This document shows positions 20,171 through 29,306 of a stretch of 64,000 nt of DNA, one piece after another. The notes beneath the pieces were generated by a model. The model made no database searches, was not told where the DNA came from, and worked only from the letters and a program-made list of their open reading frames with translations. Positions within the stretch are counted from its first letter, which is position 1; each line of letters opens with the position of its first letter. Source of the DNA: Rhodospirillales bacterium (GTDB taxonomy: Bacteria > Pseudomonadota > Alphaproteobacteria > Rhodospirillales > WMHbin7); the NCBI GenBank assembly GCA_016214125.1, contig JACRPC010000039.1, positions 1 through 64,000 on the forward strand, read 5' to 3'. Both the position numbers and the translations under genes were made by a program.

Positions 20171-22231
20171 ATGAAGGATTGGCTGGCCGGGCTGCCCAAG
20201 AAGGAGTTGCTTGCCGTTCTCGACCTTCTTGTCGAGGGCAGCCGGGAAGCGATTCTGGCGCTTGATGGCGAAGGCCGGATCGAGGCCGTGACGCCCAAGG
20301 CCCTCCTCCTGCTCGACCGACCGGATGACGAACTGATCGGTCGCGCGCTGGTCGATTTCCTTCCCGATCTCGAGGGCCTAACGTCCGCCGCCAATCTTGG
20401 CACCGTCTATCGTCGGCCATCCGGCCGGGTGTTGACGATCGAGATCGCCGACGAGCGCATCGACGCCAACCGCCGCTTGGTGCGCCTGACCGAGATCGGC
20501 GAGCCGCGTGTCGCCAACGGGTCGCTCAACGCCCAGCCGGAATGGTTCTCGACTCTGATGGATTCCATCCCCGATCTGGTCTGCCTCAAGGACGGCGAGG
20601 GCCGCTGGCTGATGGCGAACGCGGTCATGGTCGGCCTAATGGGCTTGCGCGGCATCGATTACTACGGTCGCACCAACCGCGATCTGGCGCTCAAGGTGCC
20701 TCATCTGGCGGACGTCTATCAGCGTTGCCTGGACGGCGACGAACAGGCCTGGAGCCTGGGCCGGCCGATGCCGATCGAGGAGATCCTGATCGATCCCCAG
20801 GGGCGGGAGCGCGTCTTCGATCTGGTCAAGGTGCCGCTCTATTACGCCGACGGCGCCCGCAAGGGTTTGGTGGTGGTGGGCCGCGACGTCACCGAGCGCA
20901 AGCAAAGCCAGGAGAAGATCCTTCATCTCGCCCACCATGACGGCCTGACCGGCCTGCCCAACCGCGCCCTGTTCCGCGAGCGCTTGGCCCAGGCGATCGC
21001 CCAGGCGCGCCGCTCGGGCAGCTTGGTAGGGCTTCTCTTCCTCGATCTCGACAAGTTCAAGGACATCAATGACACGCTGGGCCACAATATCGGCGATCTC
21101 CTTTTGCAAGCGGTGGCCGATCGTTTGCGCCAGGAGCTGCGCGAATCCGATACGGTGGCAAGGCTGGGCGGCGACGAGTTCGCCGTCATCCTGACCGGGC
21201 TTGACCAGGCCGACGGCGCCAGCCGGGTCGCCGATGCCCTGGTACGAACCGTCGCCAATCCCTACCGACTGGACGGCCACGACGTGGTCACCAGCACCAG
21301 CATTGGCATCACCCTCTTTCCCAACGACAGCGACAATCTCGATCAGCTCTTGAAAAACGCCGACCTGGCGCTCTACCGCTCGAAGGCCGCGGGCCGCAAC
21401 GCCTGGCATTTCTTCATTCGTGCCATGGACGACGAGGCCTTGGCGCGCAAGCGTCTGGAACAGGATCTGCGCACGGCGATTACCTTGAACGAACTCACGC
21501 TGGCCTATCTGCCCTTTGTCGAGGCGAAGAGCGGCAGGGTGATCGGCGCCGAGGCGTTGCTGCGCTGGGATCACAAGGAGCGGGGGCCGATCGGTCCCAA
21601 CGAATTCATCCCCTTGGCCGAGCGCAGCGATCTGATCGTACCCTTGGGCCGCTGGGTGCTGCGCGAGGCCTGCCGCCAAGCCAAGCTCTGGCAGGAGCTG
21701 GGGCTGGGCGATTTGCCGGTGGCGGTCAATTTGTCGCTCGCCCAATTCCGCAGCAACGATCCGGTCGGCATGGTCGAACAGGTGCTGGCGGAAACCGGGC
21801 TGGCGCCCCACCTGCTCAAGCTCGACATCACCGAGGGCGTGGCGTTGCGCGACATGCAGACCGCCGCCCAGGCCTTGGAAAAGCTGATGGCGATGGGCGT
21901 GGGCGTGGCGCTCGACGATTTCGGCACCGGGCGGTTGTCCCTGGCCGATCTGCGCCGCTTCCCGCTTTCCAAACTCAAGATCGACCGCTCGTTCGTCGAG
22001 GAAATCGGCAGCCAGTCGGGCAACATCATCAAGGCGATCGTCAATCTCGGCCATTCGCTGGGCGTGACGGTGGGCGCCGAGGGCGTGGAAACGACCGAGC
22101 AGATGGACTTCCTGCGCCGCCACGCCGTCGACGAGATCCAGGGCTATCTGGTCTCGAAACCGCTGTCGGCCGACGACTTCGCCCGCCTCGCCTGCGCGCC
22201 CCATCCCGAGTGGCGCCAAGCCAACGGATAG
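20171..22231 (+). CDS. PAS-GGDEF-EAL cyclic-di-GMP protein
   Basis: A 686-residue cytosolic protein with no membrane helix. An N-terminal PAS-like segment (about 10-110), a second PAS (WFSTLMDSIPDLVCLKDGEGRWLMANAVM) with PAC, then GGDEF ([13 protein letters not shown], intact) and EAL (GAEALLRWDH, NLSLAQFRS, DDFGTGRLS, KIDRSFVEE). Both catalytic domains look functional. The ATG at 20171 follows GAGGAAAC; the upstream in-frame extension is not conserved in character. Single gene with its own AT-rich leader. Confidence 0.93.
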   Translation: MKDWLAGLPKKELLAVLDLLVEGSREAILALDGEGRIEAVTPKALLLLDRPDDELIGRALVDFLPDLEGLTSAANLGTVYRRPSGRVLTIEIADERIDANRRLVRLTEIGEPRVANGSLNAQPEWFSTLMDSIPDLVCLKDGEGRWLMANAVMVGLMGLRGIDYYGRTNRDLALKVPHLADVYQRCLDGDEQAWSLGRPMPIEEILIDPQGRERVFDLVKVPLYYADGARKGLVVVGRDVTERKQSQEKILHLAHHDGLTGLPNRALFRERLAQAIAQARRSGSLVGLLFLDLDKFKDINDTLGHNIGDLLLQAVADRLRQELRESDTVARLGGDEFAVILTGLDQADGASRVADALVRTVANPYRLDGHDVVTSTSIGITLFPNDSDNLDQLLKNADLALYRSKAAGRNAWHFFIRAMDDEALARKRLEQDLRTAITLNELTLAYLPFVEAKSGRVIGAEALLRWDHKERGPIGPNEFIPLAERSDLIVPLGRWVLREACRQAKLWQELGLGDLPVAVNLSLAQFRSNDPVGMVEQVLAETGLAPHLLKLDITEGVALRDMQTAAQALEKLMAMGVGVALDDFGTGRLSLADLRRFPLSKLKIDRSFVEEIGSQSGNIIKAIVNLGHSLGVTVGAEGVETTEQMDFLRRHAVDEIQGYLVSKPLSADDFARLACAPHPEWRQANG

Positions 22232-22245
22232 GTTATCCTTTCCGC

Positions 22246-22893
22246 ATGATCGACATGAACCGCCGCCGCTTCCTGATGGCCTCGACGGCCGGACTGCTTC
22301 TGTGGCCCCTTGGGGCCCAAAGCGCCGAGGCACCGGCCAAAAAGGACAAGCCCAAATCCGAGTCGGCGAAAGACGACAAGCCCAAGGACGCCAAGGCGAA
22401 GGAGGATTCGGAAACCTTCTCGCAAAACGAAATCCTGGCCAAGGCCGAGGGTTTCTTCGGGTCCACCACCAAGGGCCTGGCCGAGGCGATCCAGAAGGTT
22501 TTCGAAGACAAGGGCCGCCCCAACGCCTACATCGCCGGCTCGGAAGCCAGCGGCGCCATCGGCATCGGGCTCCGCTACGGCGAGGGCCAGCTTGTGCGCA
22601 AGAAGGGCAAGGGCCGCAAGGTCTATTGGCAGGGCCCCTCGATCGGCTGGGACCTGGGCGGCAATGCCTCGAAGGTCTTCACCCTGATCTACAAGCTGGA
22701 CAGCAACGACCAGCTATTCCAACGCTTCCCCGGCGTCGATGGCAGCTTCTATCTGGTGGCCGGAGTGGGGGTGAACTATCAGCAGAGCGGCGCCATCATC
22801 CTGGCGCCCATCCGCACCGGCGTGGGCCTGAGGGCCGGCGCCAGCGTCGGTTATCTCCATTACACCCGCGAGCATTCCTGGGTGCCGCTTTAA
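22246..22893 (+). CDS. EipA-like DUF1134 envelope protein
   Basis: A 215-residue exported protein. The N-terminus NRRRFLMASTAGLLLWPLGAQSAEA is a twin-arginine-like signal, followed by a Lys/Asp-rich linker (KKDKPKSESAKDDKPKDAKA) and a DUF1134 domain (about 65-215: FFGSTTKGLAEAIQKVFEDKG, IGLRYGEGQLV, SIGWDLGGNASKVFTLIYKL in pieces). EipA of Brucella, from this family, is a periplasmic protein needed for envelope integrity. The start is the ATG at 22246; GTG at 22210 would overlap the preceding gene. Confidence 0.88.
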   Translation: MIDMNRRRFLMASTAGLLLWPLGAQSAEAPAKKDKPKSESAKDDKPKDAKAKEDSETFSQNEILAKAEGFFGSTTKGLAEAIQKVFEDKGRPNAYIAGSEASGAIGIGLRYGEGQLVRKKGKGRKVYWQGPSIGWDLGGNASKVFTLIYKLDSNDQLFQRFPGVDGSFYLVAGVGVNYQQSGAIILAPIRTGVGLRAGASVGYLHYTREHSWVPL

Positions 22894-22953
22894 ATCGGCC
22901 CTCAATCGCCGGGCGCTCGCTTCCGCTCGCTAGGCTCCCGCCGCACGCGCGGC

Positions 22954-22972
22954 GAGGCCGCCTTGCGGCCTC
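22954..22972. terminator. Hairpin between convergent genes
   Basis: A perfect 8-bp inverted repeat (GAGGCCGC, CTT loop, GCGGCCTC) in the 81-base gap between the EipA-like gene and the helicase gene. No T-run on either side, so it is a weak terminator candidate that could serve both strands. Confidence 0.4.
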
Positions 22973-22974
22973 AA

Positions 22975-25710
22975 TCAGGAATTCAGAAACGCCCGCGTTT
23001 CCTTGACCGCGTCCGCCAGCCCGACCCGCCTTGGCAGGACCCCCTCGGGGAAGGCGCCGAACAGACGGGACGGCATCATGGGGTCCAAGAGCACGAAGAC
23101 GCCGTGATCGGCGGCGGTGCGGATCAGGCGGCCGAAGGCCTGCTTGAGCCGAAGCCTGGCGATGCGGTCGTCATGGGCCTTGCCGCCGAAGGCCGGCCGG
23201 CGCGCCTTGTGCAAGATGTCGGGGCGCGGCCAAGGCACCCGGTCGAAAACCAGCAGGCGCAACGCCCGTCCCGGCACATCGACGCCGTCGCGCAGCGCAT
23301 CGGTGCCCAGAAGACAGGAATGCTCCTCGGCCCGAAAGAGATCGACCAGGGTGGCGTTGTCCAACCCATCGACATGCTGGGCCAAGAGCGGCAGGCCCGC
23401 CTCATCAAGCGGCTGGACGATGCGCTTTTGCACCTCGCGCAGGCGAACGATGGCGGTGAACAGGCCAAGCGCGCCGCCGCCCGCCGCCTTGAACAATTCG
23501 CGGTAGGCGGCCGCCACCTGGTCGAGATCATCCTTGCGCACATCGGTGACGATGAAGACCCGGGTGCGGTTGGGATAATCGTAGGGCGAGGGCATGGCGG
23601 CCCGCACCGCCGGCAGCGGCAGATGGACGGTACCGGTGCGCGCCTCGGCGGCCCGCCAATCGGCTTCGGCGTCGCCGGTGCCGTCACGCAAGGTGGCCGA
23701 GGTGATGAGCGCGCCATGCGCCGGCGCCAGCACGGCCCGCGCGAAAGGCAGGGTCGGATCGACCCAGGCCCGGGCGTGGCCGACATCGATCTCGCGCCCA
23801 TCTTGGCGCTCGATGAAGAACCAATCGACGAACAGCGGATCGGCGGCGCCGGCCAAATCCGTCAGCATGCGGCGCCAAGCGGCAACCGGCACCAGACCGC
23901 GCCGCTCGATGCCGCGCGCCAGACCATCCAGCCGGTTACGCAGCGCGCTGTCGAGATCGTCGGCCTCGGCGTCGAGTTTGGCCTGAAAGCGGCCGCGCAG
24001 CGCCTTCAACCCCTCTTCCAGGCGCGCCAAGGCGATTTCCAGGGCCGCCGCCGCCTCGATCAGGCCCGGCTCCGGCGGACGGACCTCGGTCTCCAGGCTG
24101 TAATCGTGGCGGGCGGAGCGCGCCCGCACCTGATCGCGCACCGGGGCCAGATAACGCTCGCCCACCCCTTGCGGCGTGCCGCCCGAAAGCCTGGCCGTCC
24201 AGCCGGGCGCCACCAGATTGCGCGCCGCCCGCAAGGCCGATTCCAGGGCCTCGGTCGCTTGGGGATCGGCTTCGTAAAGCCCTTCGGCCCGGCGCTTGAG
24301 GCCCCGGGCGCGCGAGCGGCTGCCCTCCTCGGCCCCCAACAGCCAGCGGCGCAGCTCCACCATCTCGCCGGCCGCAAGATGGGCGGAAAAGGCGCCGTCG
24401 GCGGCGTCGAACAGATGATGGCCTTCGTCGAACACCAGCCGGGCCGGCACGGTGTCGTCGTCAAGCCCGCCCAGCGCCGCCTGCGCCATCACCAGGGCAT
24501 GGTTGGCAATCACCAGCCGGGCCCGTCGGGCGCGGCGGATCGAGCGTTCGATGAAGCATTTGTTGACATGCGTGCAGGCGGAAAAGATGCATTCGCCGCG
24601 CCGATCGGCCAGCGCCTGGACGCGCCCCCGGCCGACCAGATCGGGCAGCCAGCCGGGCAGATCGCCGCCCATCAGGTCGCCGTCGCGGCTGGCCAGGGCC
24701 CAGCGCGCCACCAGGCCCACCGCCAGCGCCTCGTCGGGCCTTGTCGCCAGACCTTGCACCGCTTCTTCGAGATTGAGCAGGCACAGATAATTCTCGCGGC
24801 CCTTGCGCACCACCACCCGGCGCGCCTTTTCGGTCGGATCGGGATAAAGGCGATCCAATTCGCCGTCGATCTGGCGTTGGAGATTGCGGGTGAAGGTGCT
24901 GATCCACACCGCGCCCTCATTGGCCTCGGCCCACAGGCTGGCCGGCGCGATATAACCCAAAGTCTTGCCGACGCCGGTGCCGGCCTCGGCCAGCACCAGA
25001 CGCGGGCAGTCGGGCGCCGGGCGCGGCTGGAAGGCCTCGCAGGCGGCTGAGGCGTAGTCGCCCTGCTGCGGGCGGTCCTCGGCGTCGGCGCCCAGCAGGG
25101 CCGCCAGCCGCAAGCGGGCATCCGAAGCGGCGACCGGGATCGAGCCTGGCGGCGCCAAGGGGGCGTGTTCCGACCATTCCGGCAGGCGCTCCCAAACCTT
25201 CAGCCCCTGCTGCGCCTGAGCGCGATGCGGCAGCGCGCCCGCATGACCCAAGGCGGCCAAGACGCCTTCGCCCCAGCTCCAGCCGGCGGCAGCCAGCGCC
25301 AGCGCCACCCCCTTGGCGACGGCCTGGGCACGGGGATCGAGCTGCGTTAGTTCCTCAAGCAGCGTACGGGCGATGACAAACAACAGGGCCGCTTCCTCGG
25401 TGCGGTCGGCTGGCTCCGGCAAGCCCAGGATGCGGGCCAAGCCGCGCCCCGAGGGCGGCGCGCTACGGGCTGGGCGGACAAAGGCGAAGAGTTCGAGAAG
25501 ATCGTGGGCCGGCAGGCTGCCGGTACCTAGGCGCCGCGCCACTTGAGGCGCGTGGCAGAGGATCGGCTTTTCCGCCCGGGCCCGGGCGCGCGCCTTGGCG
25601 GGCGCCAAGGTTTCGATCACCCCTTCGGCATCGACGAACACCGCCTCGCCCGGTCCCACGACCAGGGCCGGCGCGTCGGGCAGCAGGATGGTCGATGGCG
25701 GGGCCTTCAT
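22975..25710 (-). CDS. DinG/XPD-type ATP-dependent DNA helicase
   Basis: A 911-residue superfamily 2 helicase. Walker A is AEAGTGVGKT (about residue 235), the DEAH-type box is DEGHHLFD, and between them lies an iron-sulphur segment (YLCLLN then ECIFSACTHVNKC), as in the DinG/XPD family. The C-terminal helicase motifs include SATLRDGTG and LKQAFGRLIRTAADHG. It should unwind 5' to 3' and help repair or resolve structured DNA. The N-terminal 220 residues form an extra domain common in alphaproteobacterial members. Minus strand, with the next gene 9 bases upstream. Confidence 0.92.
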   Translation of the reverse strand: MKAPPSTILLPDAPALVVGPGEAVFVDAEGVIETLAPAKARARARAEKPILCHAPQVARRLGTGSLPAHDLLELFAFVRPARSAPPSGRGLARILGLPEPADRTEEAALLFVIARTLLEELTQLDPRAQAVAKGVALALAAAGWSWGEGVLAALGHAGALPHRAQAQQGLKVWERLPEWSEHAPLAPPGSIPVAASDARLRLAALLGADAEDRPQQGDYASAACEAFQPRPAPDCPRLVLAEAGTGVGKTLGYIAPASLWAEANEGAVWISTFTRNLQRQIDGELDRLYPDPTEKARRVVVRKGRENYLCLLNLEEAVQGLATRPDEALAVGLVARWALASRDGDLMGGDLPGWLPDLVGRGRVQALADRRGECIFSACTHVNKCFIERSIRRARRARLVIANHALVMAQAALGGLDDDTVPARLVFDEGHHLFDAADGAFSAHLAAGEMVELRRWLLGAEEGSRSRARGLKRRAEGLYEADPQATEALESALRAARNLVAPGWTARLSGGTPQGVGERYLAPVRDQVRARSARHDYSLETEVRPPEPGLIEAAAALEIALARLEEGLKALRGRFQAKLDAEADDLDSALRNRLDGLARGIERRGLVPVAAWRRMLTDLAGAADPLFVDWFFIERQDGREIDVGHARAWVDPTLPFARAVLAPAHGALITSATLRDGTGDAEADWRAAEARTGTVHLPLPAVRAAMPSPYDYPNRTRVFIVTDVRKDDLDQVAAAYRELFKAAGGGALGLFTAIVRLREVQKRIVQPLDEAGLPLLAQHVDGLDNATLVDLFRAEEHSCLLGTDALRDGVDVPGRALRLLVFDRVPWPRPDILHKARRPAFGGKAHDDRIARLRLKQAFGRLIRTAADHGVFVLLDPMMPSRLFGAFPEGVLPRRVGLADAVKETRAFLNS

Positions 25711-25719
25711 GCCTCCGTC

Positions 25720-26406
25720 TTAGCCGAAGATCGGCTCTTGGGCCAGCCAGCGCGCCAGCGCGCCCTCATCCTCGATCACCCGCAACAGTCCCTCGGCCAA
25801 ATCGATGTTCTCGATCGGATAACCCCGGTCGGCCAGACCGGCGTAAAGCGCGTAGCCGATTCCATCGGCCGCCAAGGCCTGATAGGCGTGCTGGGGCACC
25901 GCGCCCTGCATGCGCCGGGCATGCGCCACCCGGCAGGCTTGGACATCGACCGAGACCACGGCCCGGCAGGACAGCGGGCGCACCGAATGGATGGAGCAGC
26001 GCCCCTCGCCATCGAGCAGCGCGCAGGGCAGGCGGAGCGCGTTGCGGATCTCTTCGGGTCGGTTGCGGGTGGCCGACACGATGTTGGCCAGCCGGCGCTT
26101 GAGCAGGCCGCGCGCCTGGGCGCCCCAGCTTCGCCGCAGATAATCGGCGATCAGAAACAGTTCCGGCGCCGCCACCGTCACCCGCACATGGCAGCAATAG
26201 GGGCAGCCGGCCGTGCAGGCGATGGGCCGGGGCGCCGGCATGAGGGCGAGAACCTGGGCGATGACGCGCTCGGCCCGAACCAGAGTCTGGCGGGCCAGCT
26301 CAAGCACCTTCGGCGCGTCGGCGCCTTTCGCCAGGGCCTTGCGGGTGGCTTGGCGCTGGGCTTGCGCCGCCTTGTCGATCGCCTGTTTGGCCTTGGCTTC
26401 GCTCAC
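25720..26406 (-). CDS. YkgJ-type cysteine-cluster protein
   Basis: A 228-residue protein with the cysteine cluster CTAGCPYCCHVRV, the LPCALLDGEGRCSIHSVRPLSCR stretch and a later Cys (VQACRVAH). This fits the YkgJ/CxxCxxCC zinc or iron binding family, whose function is unknown. The N-terminal 60 residues are Ala/Lys/Gln-rich and helical. GTG start at 26406, overlapping the stop of the upstream small gene by 4 bases. Confidence 0.85.
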   Translation of the reverse strand: MSEAKAKQAIDKAAQAQRQATRKALAKGADAPKVLELARQTLVRAERVIAQVLALMPAPRPIACTAGCPYCCHVRVTVAAPELFLIADYLRRSWGAQARGLLKRRLANIVSATRNRPEEIRNALRLPCALLDGEGRCSIHSVRPLSCRAVVSVDVQACRVAHARRMQGAVPQHAYQALAADGIGYALYAGLADRGYPIENIDLAEGLLRVIEDEGALARWLAQEPIFG

Positions 26407-26759
26407 TTGGGGCGACTCAGGATTTCAACCCGGTCGACGAAGGTGATGGAGGAAAAACGGCGCTTTTGCTTGCGGCTGTAAAAATCGTGAAAGACCCGGC
26501 CCTCGCCGAAGCGAATCAGGGTGCCGGGCGCCAGCGCAATCTGGGGCGCCGACAGCCAGCGCTCGCCTTCGTCGCTGGCGATGCGGATGTAGGTGAAGGC
26601 ATTGCTGTCGATGGCTTCCAGCACATGACCACTATAGCGAAGTTGGGCGTTTTCGGGCAGGCGCATCATTCGGCCCGCCTCGTCGGCCGAGGGATGGCCG
26701 GGGGGCGCCTGGGCAAAGGCGGGGCTGGCAAGAAGGAAAAGGAAAAAGAGTGTGCGCAT
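26403..26759 (-). CDS. Small secreted hypothetical protein
   Basis: 118 residues with a clear signal peptide (MRTLFFLFLLASPAFA). The mature part has alternating hydrophobic residues (LRYSGHVLEAIDSNAFTYIRI, LAPGTLIRFGEG) suggesting a small beta-barrel (OB or SH3-like) fold. I do not recognise the family. It overlaps rsmD by 1 base and the YkgJ-type gene by 4, so it is inside an operon. Confidence 0.75.
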   Translation of the reverse strand: MRTLFFLFLLASPAFAQAPPGHPSADEAGRMMRLPENAQLRYSGHVLEAIDSNAFTYIRIASDEGERWLSAPQIALAPGTLIRFGEGRVFHDFYSRKQKRRFSSITFVDRVEILSRPK

Positions 26760-27319
26760 TATCGACCGGCCTTCTCAAGAAAGACAAAACGGGCGGCACC
26801 GACCGCCCGTTCGTGCACAATCGCAAAGCCGGCCGGCGGAGCGAAGGCTTCCTTGGCGCCCAACTCGATCACCGCCAGCGCCTTGGGCTTCAGCCAGCGC
26901 ATCCGATCGAGCGCCACCAGCGCCGGCGCCGCCAGCCCGCTCTCATAAGGTGGGTCGAGAAGGGCGAAATCGCAAGGCTCGGGCGCGGCGGGCGGCTTGG
27001 TGGCGTCGGCGGCATGGGTCTCGATCGCGTCCTCGACGCCCAACCGGCTGGCATTGGCCTCGACCGCCTTCACCGCCGCCCGGTCGCTGTCGAGAAAATG
27101 CAGGCGCGCCGCGCCGCGCGACAGGGCCTCGAAGCCCAATGTGCCGGCGCCGGCAAAGGCGTCGAGCACCACCGCGCCTTCGAGGGCGAAATCGGAAAAA
27201 CGGCCATGCGCCAGGATGTTGAACAGGGTCTCACGCGCCCGATCCGCGGTGGGCCGGACCAGCCGGCCCTGGGGGGCTGTCAACAGGCGGCCCTTAAGAC
27301 GGCCGGCGATGACGCGCAC
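26759..27319 (-). CDS. rsmD: 16S rRNA (guanine(966)-N(2))-methyltransferase
   Basis: A 186-residue SAM-dependent enzyme acting on assembled 30S precursors. It begins MRVIAGRLKGRLL and has RPTADRARETLFNIL, the SAM site VLDAFAGAGTLGFEALSRGA and the catalytic DPPY (LLDPPYESG). GTG start at 27319. It overlaps the pseudouridine synthase gene by 26 bases, a common rRNA/tRNA modification pairing. Confidence 0.95.
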   Translation of the reverse strand: MRVIAGRLKGRLLTAPQGRLVRPTADRARETLFNILAHGRFSDFALEGAVVLDAFAGAGTLGFEALSRGAARLHFLDSDRAAVKAVEANASRLGVEDAIETHAADATKPPAAPEPCDFALLDPPYESGLAAPALVALDRMRWLKPKALAVIELGAKEAFAPPAGFAIVHERAVGAARFVFLEKAGR

Positions 27320-28049
27320 GCGGCACCTCCGTGGGCGTGCCCAACTGCTCGCGCAGCACCTTGGCCGGCACCGGCTCGACCCGGCCTTTCTCCAGCGCCC
27401 CCAATTGGAAGGGGCCGTAGGCGGTGCGGATCAGCCGCGTGACCGAAAGGCCCAGATGCTCCATCACCCGGCGGATCTCGCGGTTCTTGCCTTCCTTAAG
27501 CGCGACGGTGAGCCAGGCGTTGGCGCCCTGGACGCGTTCGACGGCCGCCTGGATCGGGCCATAGGATATGCCGGCGACCGTGATGCCCTTGGCCAGTTCG
27601 GCCAAACGCTTGGCGTCGACCGAGCCATGCACCCTCACCCGATAGCGCCGGGTCCAGCCGGTGGCGGGCAATTCCAGTCTTCGCGCCAGCGCGCCGTCGT
27701 TGGTGAGCAGCAACAGCCCTTCCGAGGTAAGATCGAGCCTTCCGACCGAAATCACCCGGCCCAGTTCAGCCGGCAGGGCGGCAAAGACGGTGGGCCGCCC
27801 CTCGGGATCGCGGTGCGTGGTGACCAGCCCGGAGGGCTTGTGATAGCGCCACAGCCTTGTCGTCTGGGCGGCGCCGATCAATTTGCCGTCGACCGCGATC
27901 TTGTCCTCGGGGCCGACATTGCGGGCCGGCGAGGCCAGGACCTCGCCATTCACCGCCACCCGGCCTTCGGCGATCCAGGCTTCCGCCTCGCGGCGCGAGC
28001 AAAGGCCGGCGCGGGCCAGCCGTTTGGCGATGCGCTCGGTTTCGCTCAT
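27294..28049 (-). CDS. Pseudouridine synthase, RsuA/RluB family
   Basis: A 251-residue enzyme with an N-terminal S4 RNA-binding domain (RIAKRLARAGLCSRREAEAWI) and the catalytic RLDLTSEGLLLLTNDG motif holding the active Asp. RluB acts on 23S U2605; RsuA and RluE are close relatives, so the exact site is inferred. The start at the ATG 28049 (MSETERIAKRL) overlaps the PuuD-like stop by 4 bases (ATGA). Confidence 0.92.
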   Translation of the reverse strand: MSETERIAKRLARAGLCSRREAEAWIAEGRVAVNGEVLASPARNVGPEDKIAVDGKLIGAAQTTRLWRYHKPSGLVTTHRDPEGRPTVFAALPAELGRVISVGRLDLTSEGLLLLTNDGALARRLELPATGWTRRYRVRVHGSVDAKRLAELAKGITVAGISYGPIQAAVERVQGANAWLTVALKEGKNREIRRVMEHLGLSVTRLIRTAYGPFQLGALEKGRVEPVPAKVLREQLGTPTEVPRARHRRPS

Positions 28050-28762
28050 GGCCGACAGGCCTGGACGAAGGCGTCGAACAGGCGGGTGTCGGCGGGGCTG
28101 ATCCGATATTCCGGATGCCACTGGACGCCGATCAGGAATCGCTTCTGGGGATGTTCGATGCCTTCGATCACCCCGTCGGAGGCCCAGGCATCGGCGATCA
28201 GGCCGGGCGCCACCCGGTCCACCGCCTGATGATGGGCGCTGTTGACCGGAATCTCGGCAAGACCGGCGATGGCGGCCAACCGGCTGCCGGCCAGCAGCTT
28301 GACGGTGTGGCCGGCTTCGGTGCGCGGGTTGGGCTGCTCGTGGGCGAGCGCGTTCGCCACCCGGTCGGGAATATGCTGGATGAGCGTGCCGCCCAAGGCG
28401 ACGTTCAGCACCTGCTGGCCGCCGCAGATGCCGAAGACCGGGCGGTCCTTCTCCAGCGCGCCTCGGATGATGGCCAGTTCGAATTGGGTGCGCTTCGCCT
28501 TCAAGGTGACGGTGGCGTGGCGCTCGGGGGCACCGAACAGGGCCGGATCGACATCGAAGGCGCCGCCGGTGATCAGGAGCCCGTCGATCCGCGCCAGATA
28601 GTCGCCGACCAGTTCGGGCTCGTGCGGCAAGAGCAGCGGCAAACCGCCCGCCGCCGCCACGCATTCGGCGTAGTTCTTGCGCAGCGCGTACCAGGGCAGC
28701 TTGGAATAGCCGCCCGGCTCCTCGCTGTCCAAGGTGATGCCGATGACGGGACGGGTGTTCAT
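28046..28762 (-). CDS. Gamma-glutamyl-gamma-aminobutyrate hydrolase family protein (class I glutamine amidotransferase-like)
   Basis: A 238-residue PuuD-type hydrolase. The nucleophile elbow is FGICGGQQVLN and the catalytic His is in NSAHHQAVD. PuuD frees GABA from gamma-Glu-GABA in putrescine breakdown; no other putrescine genes are nearby, so the substrate is open. The ATG at 28762 faces the divergent tadA, whose start lies 45 bases away. Confidence 0.9.
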   Translation of the reverse strand: MNTRPVIGITLDSEEPGGYSKLPWYALRKNYAECVAAAGGLPLLLPHEPELVGDYLARIDGLLITGGAFDVDPALFGAPERHATVTLKAKRTQFELAIIRGALEKDRPVFGICGGQQVLNVALGGTLIQHIPDRVANALAHEQPNPRTEAGHTVKLLAGSRLAAIAGLAEIPVNSAHHQAVDRVAPGLIADAWASDGVIEGIEHPQKRFLIGVQWHPEYRISPADTRLFDAFVQACRP

Positions 28763-28807
28763 GGCCGCACTGTTGACGCGAAGAGCGGGCGGCGTCAAGG
28801 TCGGCGG

Positions 28808-29281
28808 ATGGACGAGCCCTCCTTCATGGACATGGCGCTGGCGGAAGCCCGGGCGGCGGCGGCCCGCGACGAGGTGCCGGTGGGCGCGGTTCTGGTCGAT
28901 CCCCAGGGCCGGGTGCTGGCCCGAGCCGGCAACCGGCCGCTCGAATTGGCCGATCCCACCGCGCATGCGGAAATCCTGGCGATCCGCGAAGCCGCCAAAG
29001 GCCTGGGGCGGCCCCGGCTGGACGGCTGCGCCCTCTACGTGACCTTGGAGCCCTGCCCGATGTGCGCCCAGGCGATCGCCCTGGCCCATCTTGGCCGTCT
29101 GGTCTTTGCCGCCTACGATCCCAAGGGCGGCGGGGTCGAGCATGGGCCGCGCATCTTCGACCAGCCCACCTGCCACCATCGCCCGGAATGGGTGGGGGGC
29201 GTGCGCGAAAGCGCGGCGGCCACACTGTTGCGCGAATTTTTCCAGGCGCGAAGGATTGATTCCGCCCCCCCGCTCGGCTAA
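28808..29281 (+). CDS. tadA: tRNA-specific adenosine deaminase
   Basis: A 157-residue deaminase that makes inosine at the tRNA-Arg wobble position. The zinc site is complete: THAEILAI (HAE) and PCPMCAQAIALA (PCxxC). The length is family-typical. The ATG at 28808 (MDEPSFMDMALAEAR) is preceded by AAGGTCGGCGG; the internal ATG (MDMALAEA) is also possible. Confidence 0.95.
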   Translation: MDEPSFMDMALAEARAAAARDEVPVGAVLVDPQGRVLARAGNRPLELADPTAHAEILAIREAAKGLGRPRLDGCALYVTLEPCPMCAQAIALAHLGRLVFAAYDPKGGGVEHGPRIFDQPTCHHRPEWVGGVRESAAATLLREFFQARRIDSAPPLG

Positions 29282-29306
29282 GTGAGAGGAAAGGGAGGAC
29301 CATCCC

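Noticed and set aside
27857-28807. Long plus-strand extension upstream of tadA
   Set aside because: It lies opposite the PuuD-like and RluB-like genes; tadA homology begins at MDEPSFMDMALAEA (28808).
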